Assembly: GCA_002917075.1 (NCBI GenBank)
Contig: NTMA01000052.1
Location: 62,001 to 126,000, forward strand
Direction: 5' to 3'
Length of the DNA stretch: 64,000 nucleotides
Origin: Hawksworthiomyces lignivorus
Taxonomy: Eukaryota; Ascomycota; Sordariomycetes; Ophiostomatales; Ophiostomataceae
In this document: in pieces, positions 33,566 through 44,436 of the stretch
Layout of the letters: every line of letters begins with the position of its first letter
How positions within the stretch are numbered: position 1 is the first letter of the stretch
Notes under the pieces: generated by a model
What the model saw: the letters and a program-made list of their open reading frames with translations, nothing else
What the model was told of the DNA's origin: nothing
The model's database searches: none
Made by a program: the position numbers and the translations under genes

Positions 33566-34409
33566 TTCCGCGCCCTCGCCATCTCTGACCAGTATCATGA
33601 TCATTGTATAGCGCAGCCATCGCTCGAAAGCGCGCACGACGCTGCAGAATGGGACCTATCAGGCTTTTCTGTTCTGTTCGACGAATCTGTTCTCTGGGGG
33701 GGCGATCAGGTGTGGGCATCACCATTGGACACTTATCTCGATTTCTTACCGACAGAGTCCTATTGTGACGCAACTCCTGCGCTACCAGAGAACTTTGGTT
33801 CTTGTTCTCCAGCACTCCCAGCTTCTCTCCCTCCCTTATCAACGCGCTTGACTGCCTCTAGTCCTCTTTCTTGTTCTGACGCTTCCGGCTCTACTCGAAG
33901 CGCCTCAAAGGTTCCCATTGCTCCACAGCAGCTCCATCAGTGTCCCACTTGCAGCAAGCACTTTAACACAGAACGCTTGGCGTGGGTATCTTGCCTTCTC
34001 CCTCCACATTTCCACATTCAGATCGTGACCAGTCCCTGCAATTCTAACTAGCCTCGTCATGTATCTCTCCAGAGCTCATCGCAAACGCTGCAAACGCTTT
34101 GTCTGCGAGGCCAAGGGCTGCGATAAGCACTACGCCGACTCAGCGGGGCTGAAACGCCACGTGCGCATCTGCAAGTTCAGCAACCCTGAGGGAACACCGC
34201 AAACAAGCTACCGATGTCGATGCCGCAAGCAATTTGCTCGATGGGACAAATTCGTGGCGCATCACCGCCGGGCTCTTTGCGGCACCTCCGCAGATCACTT
34301 TTACGTGTGTCAATGCGGATGGGAATCTAGAAATATAGAGCTATTCGAGAAGCATTACAAGGAAAAGGAGGCCAAAAAGGCAGGGCGGCCCCGAATAATA
34401 AGGGAATAA
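33566..34409 (+). CDS. C2H2-type zinc-finger protein, 5' end unresolved
   Basis: Two exons are supported: an open frame from 33566 to 33981, and 34073-34409. The intron (GTGGGT...CCAG) falls inside the first finger, so splicing yields CPTCSKHFNTERLAAHRKRC. Further finger-like units follow: FVCEAKGCDKHYADSAGLKR with HVRIC, then YRCRCRKQFARWDKFVAHHR, then YVCQCGWESRNIELFEKHY, and a basic tail. The first half is acidic and Ser/Pro-rich, like an activation region (DESVLWGGDQVW, then YLDFLPTESYCDATPALP). No ATG occurs in frame in the first exon and a stop closes it just upstream, so the start must lie in an earlier exon that I could not place. It is probably a DNA-binding regulator. Confidence 0.7.
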
Positions 34410-35309
34410 CAAAGGTGGTGAGACGCGTGAGGCTTTTCTAACTAAGGTCGCCATTTCCCACCTGAGCAATCAGACCATTGGGCGGCGCTCTTAGTAGAAG
34501 AACTGGTTCGTCGTTTGAGCCTAAAATCTAGGAACCTTGACTGCATTGTTGGCGAGCTGGGTAGCGTATCTGTTTCAATGATCATCTTCGAGTGCTAGGG
34601 TGCGAATAACTGCTTGGATATATTGCGTCATTGATTCGCACCCTGGCCCTCACATTTCTTATGTAATTTTAGACTTAGACATTTATCATTTGCTTTTGTT
34701 ACGAGATATTAGACTACTAATTTTAATACTAATGAATAGACTATTTTTCCTATAATCTACCGTACAGACCTATTTCGTGATTCATGTTATCGGTGCTTAA
34801 GAGGAGCCGGTAGTGCAGCCTAAGCAGCACTTTACTAACATTGAGAATTGCATCCCATTCTAGGGTAAAGTAGCAAGAAAGTCGCCATAGGATTCGTTCT
34901 TGGCAACCACTTTAATTGATTCGCTGCGCTCCTAATAAATATTACGATCTAAGCCCACGAGGCTAGAATAACGACCTAGGGACTGGGTGGTGAAGGGAAC
35001 AACAGAAAGAAATCCACCTACCGAATTTGAGGATATATGTAATCGGGATTGAGGTTTTACAACAAACCTCAGTCGACATCAGACGCCAAGAGATGAAACA
35101 AAATGAGGTTTACAATATGCCTCAGTTCACAGTAGAAAAAGGCAACTGAGGTTGTTTGAAGTTCTTGGTTTTAAAAAACGTCTCTTCTTTAGATGAAACT
35201 TAGGTAAAAAATACAATCTAGTCTGCTACCGTTTGTTTGAAACAGTATAAGACTTTCCCCTCTACAGTTATTCCAGTGCCCTAAGGACAGAAACCTATGA
35301 CTGCTCGCC
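34410..35309. other. AT-rich gap with inverted repeats
   Basis: These 900 bases have no gene. The right-hand part carries repeated TGAGG/CCTCA arms, listed separately. Confidence 0.5.
35049..35156. repeat. Cluster of TGAGGTT inverted repeats
   Basis: TGAGGTTT-TACAAC-AAACCTCA (about 35,049-35,071) is a perfect 8-bp-arm palindrome. About 50 bases on comes TGAGG...CCTCA (about 35,104-35,124), and then a single CTGAGGTT (about 35,146-35,154). Arms and spacing suggest either a factor-binding array or a small foldback element. There is no open frame. Confidence 0.6.
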
Positions 35310-36410
35310 TTATATACATCCAAGGAAATCTCCAACAGTAAGAGACATACTGTATTCAAATTTAACTTCATCCCTTTCTCTCTGTAATACTTCCATTTTT
35401 TTGTCGGTCAGTAGGCAAGTCTCTAACCGTTCGATTTCCAAGCCAATGTCTGCCCAAATAGGACATACTGGTATGATACCAGCTCTGTCCATTCTCAACG
35501 AGTCTATCTTTGTGCGCAATGCCCTCTGTTTATCCAGCGTAGCCAAGAGCTCGTCACGTTTCTGCTCTAAAATTTGCACGATCTTTAGTTTGCTTTGCAG
35601 TTTCTCGAGACGCAGACGGAAAATCGGGACAAGAGTCCGGCAAAGAAAGCTAGAAATATCATCTAGGCTCTCCTCATTGACCATTGCCATGCCTGCTAGC
35701 CGGAAGATATTCTTAGTCAGAATTCGCTTTATTGAAATTTCGGATTTTCCAATATGCTTCTCAAGATACTCCAATTCGCTCTCCTTTGCGTTCACGAATC
35801 GCTGCAATTCGCCGGCAGAGCGAAAAGACCGGGCTGGTTCTGCCCGTGACAAGTGCCCGTCTGCCACATATGACATAGTTTCCACTGTTTCGTAATCCAG
35901 CAAGCCACCAAATTTCAAATAAGACTCCCATGATTCCCATTTTTTGTAAAGACGAACCCAGTCACCCATCTTAGCGATGAATAACGCCCTTCGCTGGGCG
36001 GGACTCGGACGATGACGCAACCTCTTCTTACGAATCCTAGGTTCATCTCGTTCTCCTTTGTCAGCGGCGGAGACATCGTCTGCGGCGGTTGCCGTCTTTT
36101 CCTCGAGAGTTTCCGCGCCCTCTTTCACTGCGGGCTTCAACCTCTGTGTCTCTCGCTGTTTCTCGCGAGCTTGCGTTTTTTTATCGACTATCTTGTTATT
36201 TTTGGTTTTGTTCTCAGCTGTGTTCCTTGAATCTTCTTCTTCGGGAGACGTGGAAGCGGAGGAGGAAAGAGTCTGGCCTGACTGAAGCTGGTGGCTAGTT
36301 GCCCTAGACAATGGGCTTTGAGGGATGGCCAACATATCCAACATCTGTGTCAATTCACCGTCTTGAAGAGGTCGCTTCAGAGTGAAATCCATCGTGGTCG
36401 CAATGGCCAT
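35310..36410 (-). CDS. Coiled-coil orphan protein
   Basis: A single exon of 366 aa starts from ATG 36410 (MAIATTMDFTLKRPL). Further upstream in-frame sequence has no ATG. A Ser-rich N-terminal 50 residues is followed by a highly charged Lys/Glu region with KKRLRHRP, a possible nuclear signal. A central block (AKMGDWVRLYKKWESWESYL) comes next. The C-terminal half is predicted long helices with heptad-like Leu spacing (LRLEKLQSKLKIVQILEQKR and beyond). I do not recognise a domain. Codon usage is less GC-biased than in the core genes to the right. It could be a lineage-specific gene of the accessory region. Confidence 0.7.
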   Translation of the reverse strand: MAIATTMDFTLKRPLQDGELTQMLDMLAIPQSPLSRATSHQLQSGQTLSSSASTSPEEEDSRNTAENKTKNNKIVDKKTQAREKQRETQRLKPAVKEGAETLEEKTATAADDVSAADKGERDEPRIRKKRLRHRPSPAQRRALFIAKMGDWVRLYKKWESWESYLKFGGLLDYETVETMSYVADGHLSRAEPARSFRSAGELQRFVNAKESELEYLEKHIGKSEISIKRILTKNIFRLAGMAMVNEESLDDISSFLCRTLVPIFRLRLEKLQSKLKIVQILEQKRDELLATLDKQRALRTKIDSLRMDRAGIIPVCPIWADIGLEIERLETCLLTDKKMEVLQRERDEVKFEYSMSLTVGDFLGCI

Positions 36411-37087
36411 CCATATTTTGAGCCGAGGTCTTCGAAGGTAGCGTACAAATGTTCGAGGGTTGGTCGGCAACTCTGTCGTCTGTTATACAATTGAGACAGA
36501 ATCCACTTCCTCTAACTTTTTGCAAGGATCTCTGAGTTTAGACATGGGACCCCCCCTCCCAGCTTTGAAATAAAATTCAGCTCTTCTTCTGGAGAGACTA
36601 GGCTGTGATATCATTCTTCCGCTCGGAGCAGAACATTGCGGTCAGCGGGGAGGATTTTCTGGGCCAATCATCGCAGGCAGAGGCGAAAGGTGGCGTTTTG
36701 ATGGCGATGTGGTAGGGTATTCTGTCTCTGTCTACGTGTACTGAACCAAGCGCCAATGACATTCGTGCGATAATGAGCAAAAATCAAAGATCCACGATCT
36801 GTGATGATAATGCCAACGATTCAACAAGCCTCGAGGGCAAGCAGGCCCCAGTTTTGAAGGAGTCTTTCTTGACACAGAAACTTGGATAACTGTGTAGAAA
36901 TCTAGACTTTAATTTCACACTATTCCGTGTCCATAAAATGTCTGCTCATAACACGACAACTAAGTCGCATACACCCGTGGCCAGTGATAGTACTTTCTAC
37001 AATATCTAGCCGATGTACACTGAAAGAATTTGACCTAGGAGACTGACCAGACAATATTGCACTTGCTGCGCTTTCCTTCTAAACGTT
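36411..37087. other. Intergenic gap
   Basis: These 677 bases hold the orphan gene promoter and the P450 3' end. No coding signal is found. Confidence 0.5.
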
Positions 37088-39071
37088 TTAGATAGAATCG
37101 ACGTCCAGCTCGGTCTTGTCCCTCTTGCGAATCACAATCTTGGCGGCGAGGCTGGCGTTCAGCACTGTCCCGTTTCTGCGCGGGTTGATGTCGGTGCCGG
37201 GCGCCAGCTTCCAGTCGTACTTCATCAGCAGGTGGCAGAGGGCGACCTTGATCTCATTGGTCGCAAAGAAGCGGCCTGGGCAGGCGTGCTCGCCGTGCCC
37301 AAAGGCGATGTGGTCCGCGCTCGTGGCCACCATCTGGGCCATGTTCTCCCTGCCGGGCTGCGCGCGCAGCTTCAGAAAGCGGTAGCCATCCCACTGCTCT
37401 GGGTTCTTGTGCATGTCGGGGTCCCACATGCGGTAGCCGTCGACCATGACTCGGTCGCCCTTATTCAAGACCAAGCCATTTGAGAGCGTTGTTTTCCTCT
37501 CTACATAACGACGCATGCTCGCTAAATAGAGGAAAAGGGAAAAAGAAAAGTCAATGATCAGCAACTAAGGCGTTTAACTTTTTCTCCGGAGCAAAGACTC
37601 TACGATATATGCGACTTACTGATGCCGAGCGGCTTCAGCCGCTGGGTCTCCTTCATGACGCTGTCGAGCAGCTTCATGTTGTAGAGGGCGGCCTTGGACC
37701 AGCCGTCGGCGCGCAGGGCGGCGACGATCTCGTCGCGCAGGGGCTGGATGATCTCCGGGTGCTGGGCCAGGTCGAGGACGACCTGGACGAGCAGGTCGGT
37801 GGAGGTGTGGATGGCGGCGACGGAGAGGGTCAGCTGGAAGATGCGGGGGTCGCAGGTGGCGCCGAGGGCGGTGGCCTCGTGGTCGGCCCAGTCGAGGGCG
37901 TCGTCGAACGTGGGCACGGGCTTGCCGGCGGCGACGGCGGCGGCGCGCAGGCGGCGGCGGCGCTCGACGACCGGGGCGATGGTGCGCCAGGCCTCGTCGT
38001 ACTCGCGGCGGACCTTGCGGCAGGGCGGCAGCACGAAGCTGGCAGGCCAGCGCAGCGGCCGCGGCAGCAGGCGTAGCACGAAGACGGCCATGAAGACGGT
38101 CATGGTGTACTGCTTGGTGATGCGCAGCCACGCCTCGTCGCGGCACAGCTCGTCGCCCAGAAAGACGCGTGACGACAGCCGCGCGATCACGTCCAGCAGC
38201 GCCGGCTGCGCCTGGACCTCCTTCCACTCTGCATTTGCCCGGTCAGCGGTGCCTCTGTCTCGGTGTGCATTTGGCTAGTTTTTATCTAGCGAAAAGTAAA
38301 AAAAAAAAAAGGGGGGGGGGAGGAATACCTGTGGATTCGCCAAAGTTGACAGTCAGGGCGTGGCTCGCCTCTATAGACAGGGGTTGCGTGACCTGGGCTG
38401 CATGTCGCAGATGGGTTGCATGTCAGCCTCTTCCGCGCGCATATAGTCGAAACAGGCACAGACGGACGCGAACGCGCCAAAAAGCAAGCAAACGCACCAA
38501 GATGCTTGGTCAGCTGCTTCCGCACGACGATGCGCAGAAGCTCAAAGTCGGGGCCGGACAGCGTCGGCGGCTCAAAGCCGCGGATGCCGCCGTGGAAGTC
38601 GTTGTAGACGGCCTTGGAGAAGCTCAGGTTGGGGTGGTTCCGGACCTCATTGGCAAAGCTCGGCGGCAGCATGATCTGGTCGCCAATCTCGCTGATGATC
38701 CAGTACGGCTGGTTGGGCCACAGCGACCGGGCCTGCTCCATGAGCTCCCGCGCCGATCTCATAAAGTGTTTCTAAACCCCCCCGGCCAATGTCAGTCGCA
38801 CCCCGGCCCGCATACATCGTCCTAGTTGCATTTCTGCTACGCAGGATGGGGGGAGGGAGGGGCGATTTACTTTTTCTTCCACTTGCGTAGCAAATGGCTT
38901 GCTAGGGTTAATGATGGGCAGGCCCTTTCGTCCCGAGCCGGTTGAGCTAAAATAGCGCGCTGCTATGAGGGTCATGAAGACGATCAGGACGTAAGAGACC
39001 GGCCGGGACGGCGAGCTCGGCATCCATTGCTGCCACTCGCTCGGCAGCGGCGCTGCGGAAGTGGACGCCAT
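37088..39071 (-). CDS. Cytochrome P450 monooxygenase
   Basis: Five exons are inferred: 39071-38871, 38771-38498, 38397-38329, 38228-37620 and 37521-37088. They join in frame to 528 aa. The 69-base third exon (QVTQPLSIEASHALTVNFGE) is bounded by two introns and is easily missed. An N-terminal membrane anchor (VSYVLIVFMTLIAARYF) precedes the Pro-rich hinge LPIINPSKPF. The I-helix reads LSVAAIHTSTDLL, the K-helix KETQRLKP, and the heme loop FGHGEHACPGRFFA with Cys465 as heme ligand. The AxIHT I-helix and the GHGEHACPGRFFA loop resemble fungal P450s around ent-kaurene oxidase and indole-diterpene enzymes, but the substrate cannot be assigned. It is an ER enzyme needing a P450 reductase. Confidence 0.92.
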
Positions 39072-40416
39072 GCTGGGCAAGATGGCCTTGTTCTGGTTTG
39101 AGAGACGGAGAGTTTGCGACAGCGGCACCACGCTTGGAGGGGCACGCAAAGAGACGCGCTCGCAAACCGCAGAAGCACAAAGGCGGTCGGGTGAGAGAAG
39201 GTGAGATTTAGTTAGGGGTTGTGTGTTGGGTCTTGATCCGGCGTACTATTTGTAATTTACGACTAGTGACGGGGTCGTTCGTCACCTTGCAACGCTCCCA
39301 GAATCGCCCTCTACGCCTTTCCATTTCCGGCAGTACACCGTAACGACCATGCGGTATGGGCGGCAGGCGTGGCCAATCGAGCCAAGTGGAAAATAACCAC
39401 CGTCGCTCTTGGGCGACTGGCCCGGAGATGAAATATCTCTAGCACCATACGTGTGCTAGCTGGAAGGACTGTGTGCATATTAGTTTAGCATGCACGGACG
39501 GCGTGGACTCCCCTCTTCCCAAGCTGCTTTCAGTGCGGGCACGTTCATACAAACGAGTTGGGCAGGGCAATGAACCGGGTTCTGGCTGGGGTAGAAAACG
39601 GGTCTGTGGTCCGCCCATACGTGTACTCGTAGGACTCATAGGGCACTGAGAAATTCGCCGATCTTCACTCAATATGGGCGACACAACTGTGCCCCCACTC
39701 AGGGCACGATGCTACGGCGGAGGGGACAGGATGGGATGATGGCTTCCAGTCGTCAGCAGCCAGTGTCTTGGGATTCCGTCAGGACAGCTGTACGATCTCG
39801 GTTTTTTACCAGCCGACATATTCGGGCCTGTCAGATTGCGCTGGTGACGACCTGGGAGAATGAAACAAATTAATATAAAATTGAACGCCACTCATCTAAA
39901 TTGGACACAATATATGGTAGGCACTGTGCCGTATTCGTGTCTGGTCTGATTGGCAGGTTGCATCGGTTTTTTTTCATCCCAGCGCCGGCTAACACGAGTT
40001 TGGCTTAGACTATCCGTACCTACGTCTGCGCACCAGCACAGGAATGCATGCACAAAGGGAGTATATAGCCGGCGCAGATCTCAAAGACGACAGCATCAGC
40101 GACTACTAGCTCTTCTGTGCTCCGGAGCCTCCGGATCCAGGGCTCGCAAACATGTGGCCTGTCGAGGTGAATTGCACTCGTCCACAAGGTGAAAAGCCAG
40201 ACCATTCGCCGCATAGATGCCCTCCATGCAACACACATTAACGCTCTCTTCCAGGAGGTTCCCCTTCTCCTAACATGCACCGCACGTCGACAATGTCCTC
40301 TCTTAGGCCGACAACAATACAGTTGTTAATAGACTAATTGAACAGTGTGTAGCGGGGGTCGTTGTCGAGCGCTTCGCGCGGCGGCCGGGATAGTCAAGCC
40401 GCGACAGAATTGGACG
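39072..40416. other. Intergenic region
   Basis: This 1.34-kb region of moderate GC includes the P450 promoter. Several short open frames on both strands lack any recognisable motif. I see no gene. Confidence 0.45.
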
Positions 40417-41140
40417 TCATAAAAGATGACAGGTTCCTCTACCGGCCACGAGTCGACGGGATTTTCCGTTCCCCCACCACACGAGGCGGTTTCGCGCCAA
40501 GAACAGTGCCGTGGCGAGATTGGCAACATGCGGCCTCCTCTGCATGAACAGGTCGTGCGCTCGGAGGGCCTCCACTTCTGCAGCGGTCCTGTCGCGGAAG
40601 CGTGGGTCGAAGTTAATGTAGCTAGCGCTTGGGATCAAGCGGGAGTCGTAGTCGACGTATTGAAACGCGATGCCGGAGCCGGAGCCGTACGTAGCACGTA
40701 TGAACGCCCCCGCCCCCGCCATGCGGGATAAATTTGTCCGCGGGCCGGGGGGTTCGCCGCGCCGCCGGCATAAGACCGAGGAGTCCAGGTATCTGACGGA
40801 CCCTGCGTCGGTCGGCTGCCCTCGGAATGTCAGCGTTCAATCTGCCCACGGCGACGGTCTTGTCGCCATATTCAGCTTTCGCGCTCTCGAGGCTAGGTAG
40901 GCGGTGTGCCGTCCTCGTCGTCCAACCGCCGCCAAAGATCATCCCGTAGAAAGTCGCAAGCTCGTCTTCTGTGATCGCTTCGCCCGGCCTATGACGTTCC
41001 TCGACTTTGTAGAGGAGATCCCTGAGCTGCACCTTCATGTCTTCCGTCAGATCGTCAACTTCTGACATCTCTTGGTGGTTGTCCGATGGCTGAATTCTAA
41101 GGCGAATGTCACGTCTGCGTGACATCCCAGAAGTCGGCAT
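40417..41140 (-). pseudogene. Unknown protein, likely frameshifted
   Basis: From ATG 41140 the frame reads MPTSGMSRRRDIRLRIQPSD, DLTEDMKVQLRDLLYKVEER and ATFYGMIFGGGWTTRTAHRL, with protein-like composition, then loses quality near 40,720. There an overlapping frame opens with MAGAGAFIRATYGSGSGIAF and continues FDPRFRDRTAAEVEALRAHD to 40417. The overlap falls on a GGCGGGGGCGGGGGCG stretch, where a single-base slip would join them. The combined product would be about 240 aa. I do not recognise a family. An intron or a sequencing error at the G-run would explain the break equally well. Confidence 0.4.
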
Positions 41141-42047
41141 CGTGGCTTGTGTGTGGTCCTGCGTATTGAAGTTCACAGATTCGGCGGCAACATGCCAAAT
41201 ATTGGATCAATAGTAGAGAAGCATAATTAAAGAGAAGGGTTGATTCAACCAGCTACAGACCATGATTTCGCTTCTAATATAGGCAAACACTAAGAGCAGG
41301 TGGTATGGTGACGGTGCTGCTAATTTGAGAGAGATCTGAGCTTGAGGAAGACGACAGGATCAAATGCCTATCTTCGCTCACCATCTTAAATAATACAGCT
41401 TGTCCCAATGACTATGCAATGGCTATGGTTTAGAACTTGGCGGACGACCCGCTTCGTTTGCAGGATGCCATATTAGGCATATGCTGTATCTGTATAGGTT
41501 GCACCCACCATATCTACGATGCTGGACAAGGTGGAAATGGAACGCCTCTTCGCCAGCAAGCAGGGCCCGAGACAGGCTTGACATGAGATCAGACAAGCAA
41601 GTCGCCCACTAGCAAGGGCAATTCTGTTTCAGCTATTTCGATAGCAAAGGGCATTCAATCGAGCGTTGCCAAAGACACAGCTCGAACTGACTACCGTCGC
41701 TGAAGCTGTTCTCCAAATGTGGTTAGTCTGCTGTGATGACATAATGGCTGGCTATGCTCCAGGGCACAACGAGGGGCAGCGGGCATCCTGTACGGGTATC
41801 CCTCGGCTCATCGGCTTTGGGCGGCTTACAGCTGATGGAGAGCTCTGTAAAGGTCGCTGGAGCTTCTCCAATCCGAGAGACATTCTCGGATGAGACAGAC
41901 CAATTCCACACAACTTGCCCACGAACATCATCTTGGACACTACGGTTCTTGTGTGTCGATTGGCCAATTCGCAGCAGGAACTGCGTTTTTTTTCTTCTTC
42001 ACGTCGTGCCTCGCATCATACCCTCATCTGCCTCACTTCGCCACACA
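41141..42047. other. Divergent intergenic region
   Basis: About 900 bases lie between the unknown frame and the enoyl-CoA hydratase gene, with a pyrimidine-rich stretch (about 41,988-42,040) just before the latter's start. No gene is seen. Confidence 0.5.
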
Positions 42048-43060
42048 ATGAACGCCTTCAAGCGATTCCAGCCTATTGCGGCACAGCTCCGGGCCCCTCT
42101 GGCGCCTCGGCTGGTCGCCCGCAGCTTCTCTGCCTCAGCCGTCCGCCCCTACGAGTTCATTGAGGTGTCAGAGCCCCGTCCTGGCGTCGGACAAGGTACG
42201 TATACCGTCTGCGCTACGTTGACCGCCAGACAGGAGTGGATGGAGACTACGGGAAACTGCGGTTCTATTATTTTACAGACTACTCTGCTGACGCCTTGCT
42301 CTGCTCTTCTCCCCCCCTCCCGCGCGCAGTCACCCTGAACCGGCCCAAGGCGCTCAACGCGCTCTGCACGCCGCTGATCGACGAGCTAAACGAGGCGCTG
42401 GGCAAGCTCAACGCGTCGGACAGCGTGACGGCAATCGTGCTGACGGGCTCGCAGCGGGCGTTCGCGGCGGGCGCGGACATCAAGGAGATGGCGCCGCTGA
42501 CGTTCTCCAAGGCGTACACGGGCGCCTTTATCGAGTCGTGGTCGGACCTGGCCGCGCGCGTCAAGAAGCCCGTGCTGGCGGCCGTGTCGGGCCACGCGCT
42601 GGGCGGCGGCTGCGAGCTGGCGCTCATGTGCGACATCCTCTACTGCACAGAGACGGCCAACTTTGGCCAGCCCGAGATCAAGCTAGGCACCATCCCCGGC
42701 GCCGGCGGCAGCCAGCGCCTGACCCGCGCCATCGGCAAGGCCCGCGCCATGGATCTGATCCTGACCGGCCGGTCGTTCTCGGGCAAGCAGGCCGGCGAGT
42801 GGGGCGTCGCCGCGCGCGTCTTCCCCACGTACGAGGAGCTCATGGAGGCCGCCCTCGACACCGCCGCCACCATCGCCAGCTACTCCAAGGTCGCCGTGCT
42901 GGGCTGCAAGGAGGTCGTCAACAAGAGCCAGGACCTGCCGCTGCGCGACGGCGTCGAGTACGAGCGCCGCGTGTTCCACGGCATCTTTGGCAGCCAGGAC
43001 CAGAAGATCGGCATGAAGGCGTTCGCCGAGAAGCAGAAGCCCGTGTGGACCAACGAGTAA
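42048..43060 (+). CDS. Mitochondrial enoyl-CoA hydratase (crotonase)
   Basis: Exon 1 is 42048-42195 and exon 2 is 42330-43060, joining to 292 aa. The first 30 residues (MNAFKRFQPIAAQLRAPLAP...) are basic and Ser-rich with no acids, a mitochondrial presequence. The crotonase core shows VTLNRPKALNAL, FAAGADIKEM (oxyanion-hole region), GHALGGGCELALMCD with Glu145, and FGQPEIKLGTIPGAGGSQRL with Glu165. These match the two catalytic glutamates of the mammalian mitochondrial enzyme (Glu144 and Glu164). It hydrates trans-2-enoyl-CoA in mitochondrial beta-oxidation and amino-acid breakdown. The second exon is strongly GC-biased, as in the other core genes here. Confidence 0.96.
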
Positions 43061-44436
43061 GATTGCAAGGAACGGCTGGGAAGTGTGTAAAGGCGCTGTT
43101 ACGTATGCATATGCACAGAATTTTTTTAAAAAAAAATGGCGGTAGAAATGCCATAGAAAGAAGGAAAGAATACGAATACATGAGGGTACATAAAGGAAAT
43201 TTTTAACGAACTCGTGACACTACAATGAGACAAACGCTCTGGGAAAAGCATCCACCATGAACCCAAGAGAATGGAACACGCAACAGAAAACCGGGAACTA
43301 ACTGGAGGGCCGCGCTGAACAAAAATTCGTATAGCACCAATCGCTGCCACTGGGGGCTTATGCGGAGCAATCTCCACCTCTTCTAACTTTCTTCAGCCCT
43401 TCGGATCGGATGAACAGCATGGTGTGATCAATACGAGGCGCCACAAGCCCTGATGAAGCCTAGACACCTGATAACAAGATAGCAAGATACGAACAAGTAC
43501 GAGTAACCAGTCCAAGTACTGCTGTAGGTACATCCGAAGAAGAAATATGAGGAAATGAGAAAATGGAGGATGAAAGATAGAATATGGAAGATGGCGCAGG
43601 CTTTTGAAGAAGACGAGTTTATTTTGGTTTCGCCGAGAGCCAATCGCTTGGGGGGGCTGAGGGGGAGGGGAGCACTGTACACATATGCGGGGGACCTGTA
43701 GAGGGCAATCAATGCGTCTGTCGTTCAACGAGAGACGAGGCGAAGCATCAAGAAAACTAAGGATTGAGGGTAAAAAAGCTTTGGTGAGATTGGGAGCTTT
43801 CTCTGTCTTTCTATCTGTCATTCTCGCACGCGCACGTCAATCTCACTCCGGCTTCTGCTGCTGCAGCCCAACTCGTAAACTTTGCCTGCCTGCTTGCCAC
43901 AGCTGCACGAGAACTAGCGCCTAGCAAATCAGACGTCAGCACGAAGCTGCAGCAAGCTTGCAGGGCATTAGTTTTTTTTTTTTTTTATCCTCTGCTTCGC
44001 CCCGCAAGATAGGCACAGGCGCAAAAGAGAGAGAGATTGGGAAGATCCAGAGAGATCGAGAGAGGTCGAGAGAGGTCAAGACAGACATTAGACATCGACG
44101 AGAAAAGGGAACAAAGCCGCAGACGAGGAGGCGAGAGGCGAAGAAAGCAAGAAAAGAAAAGAAAAGCAAGCAAACGACGTGGGCTACATCGATGCGTGGA
44201 GAGAAGTCGTGAGGACGTCGTCTGTCGTTTACTTTGTATTCCGTTGTTTGCCAGCGTTCTCGTCCTTTGTCTCTGTCGCTATCTCTACCCAAGCAACGTT
44301 TGTTTGGAAGGGAAATTCGTTTTCTCTTCTCTGCGGGGGACAGAAAGTCTACTTGCTCTTTTTTTTTTTGACTCTATTTTGATATTTCTTTTCTCCTCAT
44401 GAGCTGGCCCCTGAGATCGCCTAATCGTCAGCAAAG
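43061..44436. other. Intergenic region, purine-rich leader
   Basis: These 1.38 kb hold the hydratase 3' end and a long upstream region of the RING gene. A purine-rich GAGAGA-like stretch (about 44,020-44,170) probably lies in the leader. Short frames on both strands are low-complexity and not supported. Confidence 0.5.
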
